From the NCBI RefSeq assembly GCF_900129545.1, contig NZ_FQWB01000001.1:1054001-1118000 (forward strand): 64,000 nucleotides of DNA. Direction: 5' to 3'. Below the pieces are notes generated by a model. That model did not search any database, had not been told where the DNA came from, and saw nothing but the letters and a program-made list of their open reading frames with translations. Of this stretch, positions 1 through 8,867 are shown in pieces. The number at the start of each line of letters is the position of its first letter. The first letter of the stretch is position 1. The position numbers were made by a program, and so were the translations under genes. The DNA is from Flavobacterium fluvii (lineage in GTDB: Bacteria > Bacteroidota > Bacteroidia > Flavobacteriales > Flavobacteriaceae).

Positions 1-2238
1 AAAACCTATCCAATTGAAGCTGTTAGTGGAAATAATGCTTCGCAATCTTTTACCGTTAAAGTCGATAATGCAAAGCTTTGGGACGTGGACAATCCCAATT
101 TATACGTGCTGAAAACCACGATTAAAAAAGACAATGTTGTAAAGGATATTGTGGAGAAAAAGTTTGGTTTCCGTTGGTTCGAAGTCAAAGACATTGAAGG
201 CGACAAGCAATTTTACCTGAACAACAAACGAATTGTGGTAAGAACGGCAATATCTTGGGGTTTTTGGCCAGTAAACGGAATTGCTCCAAGCGATGAATTG
301 GCCAAAAAACAAATTGCCGATGCCAAAGCCATTGGTTTAAACATGCTAAATTTTCACCGTACCATTGGCCAAACCAATGTCTTGGATTATGCAGACGAAA
401 TGGGTTTACTTTATTATCAAGAGCCGGGAGGAAATCAATTTCCGGCCAATCAATTCAATCCCAAGAATGAGTTGGAAAAGAAACAAGCCGATTTTTATTT
501 TGCAGCTCGTGACGAGAAATTCTTTAGGATGATAAAACGTGACCGAAGCCATCCTTCATTGGTTATTTATAACATGCACAATGAAAGAGGAGCGGAGCCA
601 CAACAAAAAGACAGTTTGCAAATGCAGGCAGGACATAAACTCGACCCAACCCGAATAATGACTTACAACTCCAGCAATGGGGCAATAAAAATAGGGCCGG
701 ATACCCGTTTTAAATTGCATCTTTTACCTTATGACAATCAATTTTATAAATACGGTTGGTTTGACCAGCACCACGCTGGCGGTCCAGGCGTATATCATGA
801 TAATTTATACAACAACCCTAAAAGCTATGGAAAGTTTACGGATCATAAAGATGAGATTATTTATTATGGAGAAGAAGGTGCAATAGGAACGCCTCCAAGA
901 TTGCAATTAATTCGAGATGAAATTCTTAAAAGAGGCAAAAATATTGGTTGGGAAAGCGATGATTATCTAAAATGGTATGATGCTTATGACAATTTCTTGA
1001 AGAAAAATGATTTCGAGAAGTCATTTCCAAACGTTGACAGTTTGACCAGACAAATGGGAAATGTCGCTTTCTATTACCAAGGAAGGACTATTGAAAACAT
1101 ACGAATCAACAACACTATTGATGGTTATGCAGTAAACGGTTGGGAAAGCATGAAGCTCGAAAACCATTCGGGAATTGTGGACAATTACCGGAATCTTAAA
1201 GGCGATGCCGATGTAATTGCCCGTTACAATAAACCTTTGTATGTTGCCGTGAAATTAAACCACAAAGTCTTGTCTGTTAAAGATACGACTACGGTCGACT
1301 TTTTTATTGTGAACGAAAAAGACGTAAAAGGAGCATACGATTTAAAGGTAAAAGCAACAAATAACAAGAAAGAAACGGTTTGGACGAAAACAATTCCTGT
1401 TACAGTTAGTGGAGGCATCAAATATGGAGAATTATTGTCTTCCGGAAATAAATTCGCCCCAGAAACGGAAGGTTATACAAAGATAACTGCCGAATTGGTA
1501 TCGAAAGACAATAGTGTTATTGCAATGGGAAGCGATGAATTATTTGCCGTAAAATTAAACAAGGAAAAAATGGCTTCCAATATTATGGTTGCCGATACTA
1601 CGGGAGTTATTGGAAAATATTTTGATTCCGAAAAAATAAATTTCAAAAATTATAAAAGTGGTAATCCTTCCGGAAATTGTTTGGTAATTGGAGCTTTCAA
1701 GCCGCTTCAAACCGGAAATCCATTGGTGACGGATCTTTTGGAATGGGTAAACAACGGAAATACGATCGTGGTTGTGAATGACATCGATACTTGGGCAACA
1801 CATTTTGCCAAAAAAGAAGCTGCCGATTACCGAGGTTTCAAAACATTGGGAACGTCTTGGTACGGTGGAAATTACTTTGTAAAGGACAGCAAATGGTTCG
1901 AGGGATTGCCGCAATCTTGTGTGTTCAACTGGGAATACCAATGTTTTGCCGCATACAACAGAAACAGGATCGGGCTTCGGATGTTTAACGGCGAAACCAT
2001 AGTGGGTTGCGTTTCCGATCACAAACAAGAGGTGTATTCTGCATTAAGCGTAATTCCACACGGAAGAGGGAAAATTATCCTTTGTGCATTGGATATTTTT
2101 GCCTGTATCAAAGAAAATGCAGTAGTCAAAAAAGCGGAAGGCGACGGAGAAAATGCAGCAATGAATACTTTTAACGTGTCGGCCAAGAATAAAGCGAATA
2201 TTGTTGGACAACAACTTTTGCTGAATCTGTTGAAATAA
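1..2238 (+). CDS. Glycoside hydrolase family 2 protein, 5' truncated by the window edge
   Basis: The reading frame is open from base 1 without a start signal, so the gene begins upstream; 745 residues are visible. The frame holds a GH2-type (beta/alpha)8 barrel with the HRTIGQTNVLDYADEMGLL segment typical of GH2 enzymes. A putative acid/base Glu lies in YNMHNERG and a candidate nucleophile in YYGEEGAIG. The C-terminal ~200 residues look like a Rossmann/glutamine-amidotransferase-like domain followed by a short tail, as seen in large Bacteroidota beta-galactosidase relatives. The substrate (galactoside, glucuronide, mannoside or other) cannot be told from what is visible. The family and the plus-strand frame are clear; the active-site assignment is from motif position only. 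dgt follows 71 bases downstream and probably has its own promoter. Confidence 0.85.
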   Translation, partial: KTYPIEAVSGNNASQSFTVKVDNAKLWDVDNPNLYVLKTTIKKDNVVKDIVEKKFGFRWFEVKDIEGDKQFYLNNKRIVVRTAISWGFWPVNGIAPSDELAKKQIADAKAIGLNMLNFHRTIGQTNVLDYADEMGLLYYQEPGGNQFPANQFNPKNELEKKQADFYFAARDEKFFRMIKRDRSHPSLVIYNMHNERGAEPQQKDSLQMQAGHKLDPTRIMTYNSSNGAIKIGPDTRFKLHLLPYDNQFYKYGWFDQHHAGGPGVYHDNLYNNPKSYGKFTDHKDEIIYYGEEGAIGTPPRLQLIRDEILKRGKNIGWESDDYLKWYDAYDNFLKKNDFEKSFPNVDSLTRQMGNVAFYYQGRTIENIRINNTIDGYAVNGWESMKLENHSGIVDNYRNLKGDADVIARYNKPLYVAVKLNHKVLSVKDTTTVDFFIVNEKDVKGAYDLKVKATNNKKETVWTKTIPVTVSGGIKYGELLSSGNKFAPETEGYTKITAELVSKDNSVIAMGSDELFAVKLNKEKMASNIMVADTTGVIGKYFDSEKINFKNYKSGNPSGNCLVIGAFKPLQTGNPLVTDLLEWVNNGNTIVVVNDIDTWATHFAKKEAADYRGFKTLGTSWYGGNYFVKDSKWFEGLPQSCVFNWEYQCFAAYNRNRIGLRMFNGETIVGCVSDHKQEVYSALSVIPHGRGKIILCALDIFACIKENAVVKKAEGDGENAAMNTFNVSAKNKANIVGQQLLLNLLK

Positions 2239-2277
2239 TTTTAAAGCCAGTTTTTTATAAAACAAGGATGTTTCTTT

Positions 2278-2285
2278 TATCTTTG
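2278..2285 (+). promoter_or_regulatory. Putative -7 box for dgt
   Basis: TATCTTTG matches the Bacteroidota -7 consensus TAnnTTTG exactly. It lies 24 bases before the ATG at 2310 but inside a possible extension from the ATG at 2268, which favours 2310 as the real dgt start. No clear -33 TTTG is seen upstream. Confidence 0.4.
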
Positions 2286-2309
2286 AAACAAAATAAAATA
2301 TCCAATCCG

Positions 2310-3656
2310 ATGAACTGGGAACAACTATTGTCTTTAAAACGTCAAGGCGACACGAGCAAACGATTACGAATTGAACAAGACGACACTCGTTTGGGGTTCG
2401 AAGTCGATTACGATCGAATTATATTCTCGTCGGCATTTCGAAGTTTGCAAGACAAGACCCAAGTTATTCCACTTTCGAAAACTGATTTTGTGCACACTAG
2501 ATTGACGCACAGTTTGGAAGTTTCCGTTGTGGGACGTTCGATCGGGAGATTGGTTGGCAAGAAAATCATCGAAAAATACCCGCATCTGAAGGAAGTTCAC
2601 GGTTTTCAAGCCAATGATTTTGGAGCCATTGTAGCCGCAGCTTCCTTGGCGCACGACATCGGGAATCCACCTTTTGGACATTCCGGAGAAAAAGCCATTG
2701 GAGAGTATTTTTCCATTGGAAAAGGACAACAATACAAAGACCAACTTTCGGCCAAGGAATGGCAGGATTTAATCGATTTTGAAGGCAATGCCAATGGTTT
2801 TTCGGTGCTTACCGCGAGTCGTCCCGGAATTGAGGGAGGTTTGAGAATTTCCTATGCCACTCTTGGTGCTTTCATGAAATACCCAAAGGAAAGTTTGCCG
2901 AAAAAACCAACACAAAATATTGCCGACAAGAAATATGGTTTCTTTCAGTCGGACGCGGCATTTTTTCAGGATGTAGCCTCAGAATTGGGGATGATTCCAA
3001 ACAAAGAGGGCAACGACATTGGTTTCGAAAGACATCCTTTGGCTTATTTGGTCGAAGCTGCCGACGATATCTGTTACACGATCATTGACTTTGAAGACGG
3101 AATCAATTTAGGTTTGGTTTCGGAAGATTTTGCCTTGGAATATTTAATCAAATTGGTCAAAGACAGTATTGATTCCTCCAAATACAACAGCTTAACGACC
3201 AAAGAAGATCGAATCAGTTACTTGAGGGCTTTGGCGATTGGGAGTTTAATCAATGATGCCGTGAAAGTTTTTGTCGAAAATGAAGAAGCAATTTTACAAG
3301 GGAAATTCCCTTTTGCCTTGACCGATAAAAGCAAATACAAAGTACAAATGGACGACATCATCAAATTGAGTGTCAAAAACATCTATCAAAGTCGCGAGGT
3401 AATCGAAAAAGAGATTGTGGGCTACCAAATTATTCAAACCTTGTTGGATAAATTTATCACGGCTTTCAACAATAAATTCGACGGAAATTCGTCCAATTAC
3501 GACAAATTATTGCTGAAGATGTTGCCTGAAAAATTCTGGGAAGAAAAAGACGACTTGTATAAAAGGCTCTTGCATATTTGCCATTATGTTTCGCTTTTGA
3601 CCGATGGAAATGCATTGGAATTGTACGAAACCATCAACGGCAGGAAAACAAACTAA
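2310..3656 (+). CDS. dgt: Deoxyguanosinetriphosphate triphosphohydrolase (dGTPase)
   Basis: This 448-residue HD-domain phosphohydrolase hydrolyses dGTP to deoxyguanosine and triphosphate and is a cytoplasmic nucleotide-pool enzyme. The HD signature is visible: a His in RLTHSLEVS near residue 68 and the His-Asp pair in AHDIGNPPFGHSG near residues 114-116. The N-terminal part with the RLRIEQDDTRLGFEVDYDRIIFSSAFRSL-like stretch (residues ~13-45) is typical of Dgt, as is the middle HPLAYLVEAADDICYTIIDFEDG region. An in-frame ATG at 2268 would add 14 residues that do not look like Dgt and would lie upstream of a -7-like box, so the later start is chosen. The gene ends three bases from the convergent DUF3078 gene, with no obvious terminator between them. 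Confidence 0.93.
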   Translation: MNWEQLLSLKRQGDTSKRLRIEQDDTRLGFEVDYDRIIFSSAFRSLQDKTQVIPLSKTDFVHTRLTHSLEVSVVGRSIGRLVGKKIIEKYPHLKEVHGFQANDFGAIVAAASLAHDIGNPPFGHSGEKAIGEYFSIGKGQQYKDQLSAKEWQDLIDFEGNANGFSVLTASRPGIEGGLRISYATLGAFMKYPKESLPKKPTQNIADKKYGFFQSDAAFFQDVASELGMIPNKEGNDIGFERHPLAYLVEAADDICYTIIDFEDGINLGLVSEDFALEYLIKLVKDSIDSSKYNSLTTKEDRISYLRALAIGSLINDAVKVFVENEEAILQGKFPFALTDKSKYKVQMDDIIKLSVKNIYQSREVIEKEIVGYQIIQTLLDKFITAFNNKFDGNSSNYDKLLLKMLPEKFWEEKDDLYKRLLHICHYVSLLTDGNALELYETINGRKTN

Positions 3657-3659
3657 GTT

Positions 3660-4697
3660 CTAAAAAGCATAAACCATTCCTATTCCGAGGGATTGTTTTA
3701 GCTGTAATACGGGGCCTTTGGCAACTTTTTCTCCGTCAATTATTTCGGTAGTTTTTACATCGTCGTCATAAATGGCGTGTGTTCCAATGTTGGCGCTTAC
3801 ATATTGGTTCACGACCAAATCAAATTGTAATTTCCATTCCACGTCGATGTTTCCGAAGTTGTTGGCATAATCAGAATACAAACTCAGTCGGTTTTCCATC
3901 GTGATATTTTTCCAAACTTCTTTTTTGTAGTAGTTGGTTACCAAAAAGCCGAATTCGGTTTTGGATTGTTTTCCTTTTGTAAGCATGTTTCCTGCCGAGT
4001 CATAAGTTGCCTTGGTTACTCCAAAAGCTCCTTTGTTGGCCAAGGTTTGGTCTAAAACCAGGGTGCTTTTCAATGTTACTGGCGAAATATAGACATCGAA
4101 TTTCTTTGCTTTGTCGAAATAATCGGCACCGGCTCCAAGGAAAGTATAGGCTGGCGCAAATGGTTTTGAAATGGGATGTTCGGTGTCTGGATACTTATAA
4201 CCGTTGGTAAATTGGGTATTGAAATTGAACTTGGCCGAATGATACCAATTTGAAGCTTCGTTTTTTCTGTAGCCAAAGGTGGAATTAATTCGAAATTCAT
4301 CATCCGACTTTCTTATGGTTTGGCCGTCTTGCTTGTTAATGCCGTATTTAACGATTAATTCGTTGACCCATTTGCTTTTTTGTGTCGCATATATTCGGGT
4401 GAAATTCCCTTTAAACAAACCTGAAATGGAGCTTGTTCCCCCTGCATTCCAGTTGACAAAAGCAATTTCGGTCAAGTCAAGACCAACCGTATTTTTTTTT
4501 GCCCAAGCCGACACAGGGAATAAAGGGGGGTTGACGCGTGGTTTTATGACTCTTGTTGCCGTTATGGGAGTTGCAGTTGTTGTAATCGGGATGATTTCGA
4601 CCACTATTGGAGTTAGGAGTTCGGTTTCCTCTTGGGAATAACTATTTATGGAAATTGTTAATAAAAAAAGCAGGAAGAACTTATGTAGTAATTTCAT
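3660..4697 (-). CDS. DUF3078 domain protein, probable outer-membrane beta-barrel
   Basis: A 345-residue exported protein. Residues 1-21 form a Sec signal peptide ending ...INSYSQ. A Thr/Pro/Ile-rich linker (about 25-55) follows, then a long domain of alternating hydrophobic and aromatic strands (for example the NWNAGGTSSISGLFKGN segment) ending in a terminal aromatic (…GMVYAF). That is the usual end of an outer-membrane barrel. The NWNAGG stretch and overall pattern match DUF3078 proteins, which are widespread in Bacteroidota and have no established function. It is transcribed towards dgt. I infer an outer-membrane location from the barrel-like pattern; the biochemical role is unknown. Confidence 0.8.
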   Translation of the reverse strand: MKLLHKFFLLFLLTISINSYSQEETELLTPIVVEIIPITTTATPITATRVIKPRVNPPLFPVSAWAKKNTVGLDLTEIAFVNWNAGGTSSISGLFKGNFTRIYATQKSKWVNELIVKYGINKQDGQTIRKSDDEFRINSTFGYRKNEASNWYHSAKFNFNTQFTNGYKYPDTEHPISKPFAPAYTFLGAGADYFDKAKKFDVYISPVTLKSTLVLDQTLANKGAFGVTKATYDSAGNMLTKGKQSKTEFGFLVTNYYKKEVWKNITMENRLSLYSDYANNFGNIDVEWKLQFDLVVNQYVSANIGTHAIYDDDVKTTEIIDGEKVAKGPVLQLKQSLGIGMVYAF

Positions 4698-4736
4698 TAT
4701 TAAGTATTTAATTTTAAAATGCGAAAATAATTCATT

Positions 4737-6506
4737 TCAATAGCCAGAAAAAATTGTTGACAGACTTTTAACGTCAATTTTGCAATATTGTTGTAATTCT
4801 CCAATAGTTCCTTGTTCAATGAATTCGTCAGGAATTCCAAGGATTTTTATTTTTGAAGTATAATTGTTTTTCGATGCGAACTCCGCAATAGTCGTGCCAA
4901 AACCTCCCTTGACAACACCGTCTTCAATGGTGATTATGTTCTCAAATGTCGCAAAAATAGAATGTAATAAATTTTCGTCCAGTGGTTTAACAAAGGCGAA
5001 ATCGTAATGCGCGATGGTTTCTGGATTATCCATTTCGGCTAATGCCAAAGTCACGTTGTTGCCAATGGTGCCGTTGGACAAGACGGCCACTTTCGTTCCT
5101 TCTTTGAGACAATTTGCCTTGCCGATTTCAATTTTTTCATATGGTTTTTGCCAATCCAAAATTTGACCACGACCTCTGGGATAACGAATCGCAATGGGAT
5201 GATTCAACCCCAATTGTGCAGTATATAAAATGTTTCGCAAAGCGATTTCATTTAAGGGAGAATATACAATGATGTTGGGAATACATCGTAAATAAGCCAA
5301 GTCGAAAACGCCGTGATGCGTTGCGCCGTCTTCGCCAACCAATCCCGCCCTGTCCAAACAAAAAATAACGGGCAAATTCTGTAAAGCCACGTCGTGGATG
5401 ACTTGGTCGTAGGCGCGTTGTAAAAAAGAGGAGTAAATATTGCAAAAAACGACCATTCCCTGTGTCGCCATTCCAGCAGATAATGTGACTGCATGTTGCT
5501 CGGCGATACCCACGTCGAAAGCACGTTTTGGAAAAGCGTCCATCATAAATTTCAACGAACTTCCCGATGGCATGGCAGGAGTGATTCCCACAATTTTTTC
5601 ATTTTTTTTGGCTAAATCCAATACCGTCAACCCAAAAACATCCTGATATTTTGGAGGAAGGTTTTCTTCTGATTTGGGGTGAATTTCTCCGGTTGAAGCA
5701 TCAAATTTTCCTGGAGCATGGTATTTTACCTGGTCTTCTTCGGCTTGTTGCAGGCCTTTTCCTTTTGTGGTAATAAGGTGCAGGAATTTTGGGCCTTTTA
5801 TTTTTTGTAATCGTTTTAATTCTTGGAGAACGGCAAAAATATCGTTGCCATCAATAGGACCTGAATAATCAAAATTCAGGGATTTGATCATGTTGTTTTT
5901 CTTTGGATTTTTTCCTTCTTTTACGGCAGTGAGATACTTTTTCAAGGCACCAACGCTGGGGTCAATCCCGATGGCATTGTCGTTGAGGATTACCAATAAA
6001 TTAGCATCGGTAACTCCAGCGTGATTCAATCCTTCAAAAGCCATTCCCGATGCGATGGAAGCATCTCCAATAACTGCAATATGGTGTTTTTCGAAATCGC
6101 CTTTTAAATTGGAGGCAATCGCCATTCCCAAAGCTGCCGAAATGGAAGTGGAAGAGTGACCAACGCCAAACGCATCATAAACACTTTCGCTTCTTTTTGG
6201 AAATCCCGAAATCCCGTTGAGTTGGCGATTGGTATGGAAATTTTCTCTTCTTTCCGTCAATATTTTATGTCCATAAGCTTGATGTCCCACATCCCAAATC
6301 AATAAATCTTCGGGTGTGTTGAAAACGTAATGTAGGGCAATCGTAAGTTCAACAACGCCAAGACTGGCGCCTAAATGTCCTTCTTTTACAGCAACAACAC
6401 CAATGATAAAATCACGTAATTCCTGTGCCACCTGAGGAAGTTGGGCTTCATCGAGTTGGCGTAAATCGGTGGGGTTATTGATGTGTTGAAGTAAATTCTT
6501 GGTCAT
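4737..6506 (-). CDS. dxs: 1-deoxy-D-xylulose-5-phosphate synthase
   Basis: A thiamine-diphosphate enzyme that condenses pyruvate with glyceraldehyde 3-phosphate. The 589-residue length is somewhat below the ~620 of E. coli Dxs. Expected motifs are present: IWDVGHQAYGHKIL (His near 74), the TPP region IGDASIASGMAFEGLNHAG (near 142) with its distal Asn in ILNDNAIG, the catalytic Glu in VGIAEQHAVTLSAGMATQG (near 335), and DRAGLVGEDGATHHG. The TPP motif reads GDA where most transketolase-fold enzymes have GDG. Two mevalonate-pathway genes lie 13 kb away, so this enzyme may chiefly feed thiamine or pyridoxal phosphate synthesis (inference). The start sits 38 bases from divergent tadA. Confidence 0.93.
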   Translation of the reverse strand: MTKNLLQHINNPTDLRQLDEAQLPQVAQELRDFIIGVVAVKEGHLGASLGVVELTIALHYVFNTPEDLLIWDVGHQAYGHKILTERRENFHTNRQLNGISGFPKRSESVYDAFGVGHSSTSISAALGMAIASNLKGDFEKHHIAVIGDASIASGMAFEGLNHAGVTDANLLVILNDNAIGIDPSVGALKKYLTAVKEGKNPKKNNMIKSLNFDYSGPIDGNDIFAVLQELKRLQKIKGPKFLHLITTKGKGLQQAEEDQVKYHAPGKFDASTGEIHPKSEENLPPKYQDVFGLTVLDLAKKNEKIVGITPAMPSGSSLKFMMDAFPKRAFDVGIAEQHAVTLSAGMATQGMVVFCNIYSSFLQRAYDQVIHDVALQNLPVIFCLDRAGLVGEDGATHHGVFDLAYLRCIPNIIVYSPLNEIALRNILYTAQLGLNHPIAIRYPRGRGQILDWQKPYEKIEIGKANCLKEGTKVAVLSNGTIGNNVTLALAEMDNPETIAHYDFAFVKPLDENLLHSIFATFENIITIEDGVVKGGFGTTIAEFASKNNYTSKIKILGIPDEFIEQGTIGELQQYCKIDVKSLSTIFSGY

Positions 6507-6510
6507 AGGG

Positions 6511-6518
6511 CAAATGTA
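6511..6518 (-). promoter_or_regulatory. Putative -7 box for dxs
   Basis: On the minus strand this reads TACATTTG, matching TAnnTTTG. Its downstream edge is only about five bases from the dxs ATG, implying a very short or absent leader. No convincing -33 element was found. Confidence 0.3.
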
Positions 6519-6531
6519 CGAATTGAATTCC

Positions 6532-6539
6532 TATTTTTG
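6532..6539 (+). promoter_or_regulatory. Putative -7 box for tadA
   Basis: TATTTTTG matches TAnnTTTG and ends five bases before the tadA ATG. Together with the dxs box it would make a compact divergent promoter in a 38-base gap. Confidence 0.3.
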
Positions 6540-6544
6540 TAATT

Positions 6545-6988
6545 ATGGAAAACCCTTTCACCGACGAATATTTTATGAAGAAAGCCTTGCAGGAGGCGGA
6601 GATGGCTTTTGAAAAGGATGAAATTCCTGTTGGTGCTCTAATTGTAATCGACAATAAAGTAATTGCCCGAGGTCATAACCTTACCGAAATGCTCAATGAT
6701 GTTACTGCCCACGCCGAAATGCAGGCGATAACAGCTGCTGCTAATTTCTTGGGTGGAAAATATTTGGTTGGTTGCACACTTTATGTCACATTGGAACCTT
6801 GCCAAATGTGTGCCGGTGCTTTGTATTGGAGCCAGATTTCTAAAATTGTTTTTGGAGCCAGTGACGAACATCGTGGTTTTATTACAATGGGAACAAAACT
6901 ACATCCCAAAACAACAGTTGTTTCTGGAGTTATGGCAAATGAAGCTTCGGAATTGATGAAGCGGTTTTTTACGAAGAAAAGGAAATAG
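6545..6988 (+). CDS. tadA: tRNA-specific adenosine deaminase (A34 to inosine)
   Basis: A 147-residue cytidine/deoxycytidylate-deaminase-fold enzyme, predicted to convert the wobble adenosine of tRNA-Arg(ACG) to inosine. The zinc site is intact: HAEMQAI (His and catalytic Glu near residues 57-59) and TLEPCQMCAGAL (two Cys near 87 and 90). Length and the N-terminal MKKALQEAEMAFEKDEIPVG region match bacterial TadA. It is divergent from dxs and convergent with rng, sharing a bidirectional terminator with it. Confidence 0.94.
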   Translation: MENPFTDEYFMKKALQEAEMAFEKDEIPVGALIVIDNKVIARGHNLTEMLNDVTAHAEMQAITAAANFLGGKYLVGCTLYVTLEPCQMCAGALYWSQISKIVFGASDEHRGFITMGTKLHPKTTVVSGVMANEASELMKRFFTKKRK

Positions 6989-7008
6989 GATTTAGAAAAA
7001 AGACACAA

Positions 7009-7040
7009 AAAAACCGCCAATCTCACGAAAGGCGGTTTTT
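7009..7040. terminator. Bidirectional terminator between tadA and rng
   Basis: The 10-base arm AAAAACCGCC (7009-7018) pairs perfectly with GGCGGTTTTT (7031-7040) around a 12-base loop, with A and T tracts on either side. It serves both convergent genes. Confidence 0.85.
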
Positions 7041-7044
7041 GTTT

Positions 7045-8589
7045 TTACTCAATAATAACATTCTTCTTTTTATCGTAGAAATGGTATTGTAAATACGTGT
7101 AAGCGTCACGCGGTATGATTTTTACCCATTTTTTATGTTCAAAAAACCATTTTGAACGTATTGATGGAAAACCTTTGGTAAGGTATGCGGCCACAAATGG
7201 ATGTACATTAAGCACAACGTCATTGTGTGTTTTTAAAATGCTTTCTAAATCCAGGGCGATTTTGTCAATGATTTGAATTGGCGCTTCAATTTCGCCGCTT
7301 CCATTGTTTGGATCTTCTTCTCTGGTTTTGATATTGACTTCCGGTCTTACTCTTTGTCTGGTAATCTGGACTAATCCAAATTTACTCGGAGGCAAGATTT
7401 TGTGTTTCGCTTTATCATCGCTCATTTCTTCCCTCAGGAAGTCGAACAGGACTTTACGATTTTCGGGATTTGACAAATCGATAAAATCAATCACGATTAT
7501 TCCGCCCATATCACGAAGACGCAATTGTCTGGCGATTTCAGCGGCCGCAATCATATTGACTTCCATGGCAGTGTCTTCCTGATTGGATGCTTTATTGGAA
7601 CGGTTTCCACTGTTGACGTCTATAACGTGCAAAGCTTCGGTGTGCTCAATAATAAGATAAGCACCTTTACTCATGGAAACTGTTTTTCCAAAGGAGGTCT
7701 TGATTTGTCTCTCTATATTGTATTTCTCGAAAATTGGAGTGTCTTTTGATTGATAAAACTTGACAATCGATGTTTTCGAAGGGGCTATTTCTTGTAAATA
7801 GTCCTTCGTTTGGTTGTACAACTCTTCATCATCTATTTGGATACCGCTAAAGGTATCGTTGAAGACGTCCCTTAATATTGATGAAGCTCTATTGAGCTCT
7901 CCTAATACCTTGGACGGATGATGGGCGGTTGGTAATTTTTTACACATTGCAGTCCATCTCTCTATGAGGTTCTGCAAATCTTTTTCTAATTCTACTGTGC
8001 TTTTGCCTTCGGCTACTGTGCGAACAATAACACCAAATCCTTTTGGTTTGATGGATTGTACCAGTCGTTTCAAACGTTCTTTTTCCTTTTTGTCTTCTAT
8101 TTTTTGTGAAATAGAAACACGGTCAGAAAACGGAACTAAAACAATAAATCTTCCGGCAAGTGAAAGCTCTGCGCTAATTCTTGGTCCTTTGGTAGATATT
8201 GGTTCTTTGACGACTTGTACTAAGATAGATTGATTGGCATTTATGATTTCTGTAATCGAGCCATCTTTGTCTATCTCTTTTTCAAACTGAAAGTTTTTTA
8301 GGGAGAAATCTTTTATTTTACCTGCGCTTACAAGTTTTATGAATTTCAGTTGGGAAGCAAGATTAGGACCCAGATCGTGATAATGTAAAAAAGCATCTTT
8401 TTCGAAGCCCACGTTTACAAAAGCAGCGTTTAGTCCGGCAACTGGTTTTCTTATTTTGGCAATAAAAATATCGCCAACCTGGAAGTTGCTCGTTTCTTGT
8501 TCTTTGTGTAATTCAATTAGTTTTCCATCTTTTAATAAGGCAAAATCTACGGCTTCGGAACTAGATCTAATGATTAATTCTTTATTCAC
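7045..8589 (-). CDS. rng: Ribonuclease G/E family endoribonuclease
   Basis: This 514-residue protein belongs to the RNase E/G family, which processes rRNA 5' ends and decays mRNA. An S1-like RNA-binding part lies at about residues 37-125. The DNase I-like catalytic domain carries the two metal-binding Asp motifs DVNSGNR (near 324) and VIDFIDLSNPENR (near 366). After ITRQRVRPE, where E. coli RNase E/G have the CPxC zinc-link, the sequence reads REEDPNNGSGEI with no cysteine, so dimer or tetramer assembly must differ. The start codon is GTG (8587-8589); no upstream in-frame ATG is available. Convergent with tadA; the small basic protein and HU genes lie upstream on the same strand. Confidence 0.92.
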   Translation of the reverse strand: MNKELIIRSSSEAVDFALLKDGKLIELHKEQETSNFQVGDIFIAKIRKPVAGLNAAFVNVGFEKDAFLHYHDLGPNLASQLKFIKLVSAGKIKDFSLKNFQFEKEIDKDGSITEIINANQSILVQVVKEPISTKGPRISAELSLAGRFIVLVPFSDRVSISQKIEDKKEKERLKRLVQSIKPKGFGVIVRTVAEGKSTVELEKDLQNLIERWTAMCKKLPTAHHPSKVLGELNRASSILRDVFNDTFSGIQIDDEELYNQTKDYLQEIAPSKTSIVKFYQSKDTPIFEKYNIERQIKTSFGKTVSMSKGAYLIIEHTEALHVIDVNSGNRSNKASNQEDTAMEVNMIAAAEIARQLRLRDMGGIIVIDFIDLSNPENRKVLFDFLREEMSDDKAKHKILPPSKFGLVQITRQRVRPEVNIKTREEDPNNGSGEIEAPIQIIDKIALDLESILKTHNDVVLNVHPFVAAYLTKGFPSIRSKWFFEHKKWVKIIPRDAYTYLQYHFYDKKKNVIIE

Positions 8590-8653
8590 TCTGTAAATTT
8601 TTATCTGTATTTTTAGAGAAAAGAAAACAGAATAAAGAAATTAGATTTTTAAA

Positions 8654-8687
8654 AAATCTGAAATCTGAAATCTGAAATCTGAAATCT
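8654..8687. repeat. Tandem heptamer AAATCTG, nearly five copies
   Basis: AAATCTG is repeated at 8654, 8661, 8668 and 8675, followed by a partial AAATCT. It lies about 65 bases upstream of the rng start. Related CAATCTG/CATCTG words recur at 8780-8806 and again before araD. Confidence 0.8.
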
Positions 8688-8842
8688 TATTTACAGATGG
8701 ATTAAACAATAATTTTAACAGGTATTGAACCCGGGAGGAAATTCAGTCGGCAGTGGGCAGTTTTCAGGCTGCAGTTAAAACTGCAATCTGTAATCTCTCA
8801 TCTGCATTCTTTTTTCCAAATTTCAATGAACGTTTAAAAAGA

Positions 8843-8867
8843 AAAAAGTAGTTATAAACTACTTTTT
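8843..8867 (-). terminator. Intrinsic terminator overlapping the stop codon of the 30-residue gene
   Basis: AAAAAGTAGT (8843-8852) is the exact inverted partner of ACTACTTTTT (8858-8867) with a five-base loop. On the minus strand the hairpin starts in the Lys codons and stop of the small gene and is followed by a T run. Confidence 0.7.

Noticed and set aside
1555..2028. 157-codon frame opposite the GH2 gene
   Set aside because: Shadow of the coding frame, with no independent feature; the same holds for the other antisense frames across the large genes.
2268..2309. 14-residue N-terminal extension of dgt
   Set aside because: Does not resemble Dgt and lies across a -7-like promoter box.
8654..8687. 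Possible CRISPR-like repeat
   Set aside because: Head-to-tail heptamers without spacers and no cas genes.
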